Shown here in pieces: positions 60,777 through 64,000 of a DNA stretch of 64,000 nt. The stretch covers positions 136,460 to 200,459 of the forward strand of contig MNCI01006577.1 in assembly GCA_015680685.1 (NCBI GenBank), written 5' to 3'. A model generated the notes under the pieces. That model ran no database searches. It was not told the origin of the DNA and saw only the letters and a list, made by a program, of their open reading frames with translations. How positions within the stretch are numbered: position 1 is the stretch's first letter; every line of letters starts with the position of its first letter. The position numbers and the translations under genes were made by a program. This DNA is from Gnetum montanum (lineage: Eukaryota; Streptophyta; Gnetopsida; Gnetales; Gnetaceae).

Positions 60777-61218
60777 TGTTGCGACCGAAAACGTTAGTGG
60801 CTGGAACATCGAGAGGTCATTGGGTGAACAGTGTAACCCCGGATCCGTGTGAGGGATGTGGTGAAGAGAAATGGAAGCAAGGTGCCCTAAATGGTCTGGT
60901 CGATTAGACAAGGACTTAACCAGTGTATCTTAACCTTTTCGTAAACGTTGGTTTCGGAAGCACGACATGCGAAGTAAATCAACAATCAATAAATGCAAAG
61001 TGGTGAAAATAGTGCAAAAAAATAATGATAGTATGGAAATAGCAAAACAAACTTGGGTAAGAAAGTGCATTGTCCCAAGGTTGCAGGTTTGATCCTTTGC
61101 TTTGTTGAAAGGTATACAATAGAACACACAACACGAAAGAGGCACAACTTACGCACGACAGTATGGTCATAGATCTTTGAACTGTAGAGCTAACTAGCAA
61201 ACTCAAAGCCAACGAGAG
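60777..61218 (-). repeat. O-family LTR, 3' part (O4)
   Basis: Starts (plus strand) TGTTGCGACCGAAAACGTTA, which is the reverse complement of an O-family LTR end, and runs parallel to the first 440 bases of O5. It is cut at 61218 by O5, flank GAGAG (61214-61218). The remainder must lie beyond O5, outside the window. It is more GC- and CpG-rich than O1 and looks younger. Confidence 0.8.
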
Positions 61219-62895
61219 TGTAGCGACTGAAAACATCGATGGCTGGAAACACCAAGAGGTTGTTGATCAGATAGTTTTGACCCTGGATCCAAGCGAGGGC
61301 CGTGCTGGATTAAATGAAAATGAGACACCCTGAACAATCTTGTCGATTAGACAGGGACTTAATCAGTGTCACTAAACCTTATGTAAATGTAATTTAGGAA
61401 ACAATGCTTACAACATAAAGTAATAATTATTAAATGCAATGAAGCAAAAAATGATGTAAAATGCAGTGATAAGAAGGAAAATGAGTTGAAGTAAAGTTAA
61501 GAAAGGCACCGCTTCAAGATTATGATTTTGCTTTGTCAAGGTGGATACAATTGGTTGCGCAACACTGGGAAGCACAAAGATCCGAAGAGTAACCAAGATG
61601 TTCAAAGTAAACCAACTAAGTGCTTGAACATGGACTCAAAAGCCAACAATACAAAGTGCTAACTTGCTCAAATTCGCAGATCAATGCCAACAATCATCAA
61701 AATTACCCAAGATTGCCAACTGATTTTTGTCAGCCAACCCTATTTTTGCCAACAACAATTTTGCACAAATTTGTCAACTTTGCCAACAATTTGCCAATAG
61801 CCCAAAAATTTTGCCAACCCCTTGAGCATTGCTCGTTGAGGTATTTATAAGACCAGGAGGATGCAAAAAATGAGGTTTGGATGACATGTGTCCTGGACCC
61901 ATGAGATGCTAACGTGTCTATGCTGCATGAACATGCAAATCTTATGATGAACCTATCACGTTGCAATTATGCTATCAAAATTGGAGATGCCAGGATTAGG
62001 TATGCCAACGATGCAAACAAGGATTGAAGCACATTGAAGTAGCGTAGCTGCCTACTACTCTGTGCTCCGCTATGTAGCATAGCACATTGTGCATAGAATA
62101 GAAGCCTACTACGCCATGCTACGCTATGTAGCATAGCATAGCCTAGCCACCAATTCGAAGAAGAAAGTCACGTTTAAAGTCAACTACATCTGCTGGAAGC
62201 CTTGCCATGTGTCTACTTAACTTTTGAAGTGCTTTAGCTGGTTTTCAATGTTTGCTATGGTATGCTATGCCATGTAGCATAGCATAGCATAGCAGCTAGT
62301 TTTAACTACAATTTGCGTTGAAGTTGCAAACGTTTGTTTGAAAATCATGCTAACAATCTACAACCTTTGCTCTTTGCAAAATGAAGCCTTTGAATTTGCT
62401 GATCCTGCATTTGAGCTACCTTTAGTTGTTCTTGCATCCTTGCTACACTATGCTACACTATGTAGTGTAGCAGCCAACATAGCCTACTTTTTGCTTAATC
62501 CACCACTTTCCTAATAGAATAATTTTGCCAAGAGACTTGAAGTTGAACAAGGCAACTAGTTTTGAAGGCCAAAATGCTTGCTGGGCCTTTCTGTGTTGCT
62601 TTTGCTACACTGTGCTACACTACATAGCATGTCATAGTGTAGCACTTTGTGCTGCAATAGTTTGCACTTCGTTGCTTGAACAATTATCTTCTAAGGCTTG
62701 CTATGCTACATAGCGTAGCGTAGCGTAGCAAACGTCTTGACTAGAAAACTCTTAGAATTGCTTTGTTTATCTCGAGCACTGTCAACAACTCTTAGCATCT
62801 TGCCAAACTGTCATGGGGCTCCACTTGTGGAAATGTAAGCCTCAGTTCCAAGACCCTAGTGAAGCAAGAGTGCCTTGAAATTTTAGGGTGTTTCA
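61219..62895 (-). repeat. O5 3' LTR
   Basis: 1677 bases. On the plus strand it runs TGTAGCGACTGAAAACATCG to AGGGTGTTTCA, so the canonical LTR is on the minus strand. Arms of its palindromes are of the GCTAC...GTAGC type: 62118-62140, 62240-62294, 62452-62471 (nine-base arms), 62603-62645 and 62700-62730. They differ from the GACTA...TAGTC type in O1 but sit in the same part of the LTR. It ends next to a polypurine tract identical in layout to that of O1. Confidence 0.88.
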
Positions 62896-62908
62896 TTGGC
62901 CCCTCTTT
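62896..62908 (-). other. O5 polypurine tract
   Basis: On the minus strand AAAGAGGGGCCAA precedes the LTR start TGAAACACC. It differs from the O1 tract by one base. Confidence 0.78.
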
Positions 62909-64000
62909 GTCGACATCTAGAGGATGGACTTGAGAGACGCCGACAAAGAATATGAAACACCACGAAAGAAAAAATGCGAAGATCACTCTTTAGTGATCTC
63001 CAGAATGTCACTTAGCTATGCTTGAGAGTGTTGCATTGGTTATTAGAGGGAAAAGGGGAAGGTTAAGCGGTGAAGGGAAGGTTCAGGAAAATGGTAAAGA
63101 TGAACTTAGTAGGGTTTCTCGTTAGAGTGCTTGTGAGGGAATTGTTTGCATGGTTATATTTTCTTTTTACTAACATTTGACCTCTCTTCGGAGTGCTTAG
63201 AGAGGGTTACTATGAAACAGCTTATGTGCCATTTGTTTTAGGCACGTTTTTTTGGGCGTGAGCTTTGGCTCTCTTACACTTTTTCCTTTTGTTGTTTTTC
63301 CATTTACATTCGCAAACAACCTCATTGTTGCAGGACATGTATTTCTTTCCGGGGATGAGTTGTGTTACATCCACATGGGGTTTTAAGCCACCTATAGATG
63401 CTTCCCATGCAGTGAGTTGTGTTACGCGCATCATGGACTTTATGGTTGGGCAAATGGGAGGGCTCAACAGGCATCAGGGAAAACTTCGTAAAAGAGGCGA
63501 GGGTGAGAATTGTAGGTGTAAGTAACAAGGGGAAGGAGTTTAGGGGGGAGGATAGGATGTACACTCCCAAGAAACCAAGCTAGTCAGGGTGACCACCTTG
63601 GAATGATGTAGCACCCTACCACCATGGCAAAATGCACCTTTGACCGATGCCCCTCTGGCACGTATCCTACAAACACAACAGAGAGCAAACCAGAAGAGAC
63701 AACCATGATACAAAATGGAGGTAAAGGTCTTGCTTGTTCTGGAAACTGCTAGAGCTTTGGAAGTTCTTACTAAGGCATGCAACGTCCAAACCATGAAGGC
63801 CAATAGTAGCCTTAGTAGCATCTACATGGAGGAGTTGGCACCGAGGAGGCTAGAAGTTACTGTGATGCGAGTGCTTAGGAGTCCCCATCCAAGGAAAACA
63901 CTATGCAGTTCGGCTGCAAGGCGGGGTGCCTAACAGCTAAATGTCTTTTGGGCTCGGATGTTGGTGGGGGCTGGAGGATAGTAGCATCATGGCTGGACCA
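62909..64000 (-). other. O5 3' untranslated region (partial)
   Basis: Internal sequence of O5 next to its 3' LTR, continuing past the window. It matches the O1 3' region at 25193-26300 in order: GTCGACATCTAGAGGA, two ATGAGTTGTGTTAC units (63355 and 63413), and CCTACAAACACAACA (63666). Overlapping ORFs here (63265-63525, 63540-63821, 63715-63933) lie in this non-coding region and have no O1 counterpart, so I do not call genes. Confidence 0.65.

Noticed and set aside
63265-63933. Cluster of overlapping ORFs on both strands at the right end
   Set aside because: The region aligns with the non-coding 3' region of O1 (25193-26300), where these frames are not open.

Overview
The window looks like intergenic DNA of a plant with a very large genome, most plausibly a gymnosperm or similar giant-genome seed plant. 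This is an inference: the sequence shows only plant-type Ty3/Gypsy retrotransposons stacked inside one another, all heavily decayed, and no host gene. I see no rRNA, tRNA, CRISPR or DNA-transposon gene. Every coding region is a pseudogene; most in-frame stops sit where a Gln, Arg or Trp codon is expected, as C-to-T decay of methylated DNA would produce.

Labels used below. Left block: T1 (Tekay/Del-like chromovirus, minus strand; long LTR 4804-7419, gag-PR-RT 4727-2581). Its RT is cut by A1 (Athila-like, minus; 5' LTR 1639-2580, tRNA-Asp-type primer site, gag), and A1 gag is cut by the end of an O-family LTR (O2, 1-364). Positions 7420-12576 are AT-rich and mostly unexplained.

Main block: G1 (minus; 3' LTR 12577-13158, internal region out to 59479, 5' LTR not seen) has the order gag, PR, archaeal-type RNase H (aRH), RT, RNase H, INT. 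Three insertions break it. (1) A2, an Athila-like plus-strand element (14982-48060), sits in the INT. (2) N1, an LTR element with no recognisable genes (51594-57905), sits in the PR. (3) An O-family LTR (O3, from 59480) sits in gag. At A2 and N1 the G1 reading frame can be followed across the junction. A2 in turn carries a solo LTR (S1, 18261-19088) and O1, a 19.2-kb Ogre/Tat-like minus-strand element (23433-42655) with a perfect target duplication GTCCC.

Right end: O3 is cut by O4 (60777-61218), which is cut by O5 (61219 onward), all LTRs of the O family; O5 continues past the window.

The most unusual content is inside O1. Its RT-RNase H-aRH-INT block and its gag-PR block are separated by about 6.3 kb that resembles the PR-RT intron of Ogre elements. 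In that stretch, on the opposite (plus) strand, lies a decayed multi-exon gene with a TATA box, five short GT-AG introns (93-105 or 91-95 bases) that each keep the reading frame, and a stop at 36122-36124. A2 likewise carries an extra 3' open reading frame behind its own LTR-like promoter with a perfect 18-base palindrome.
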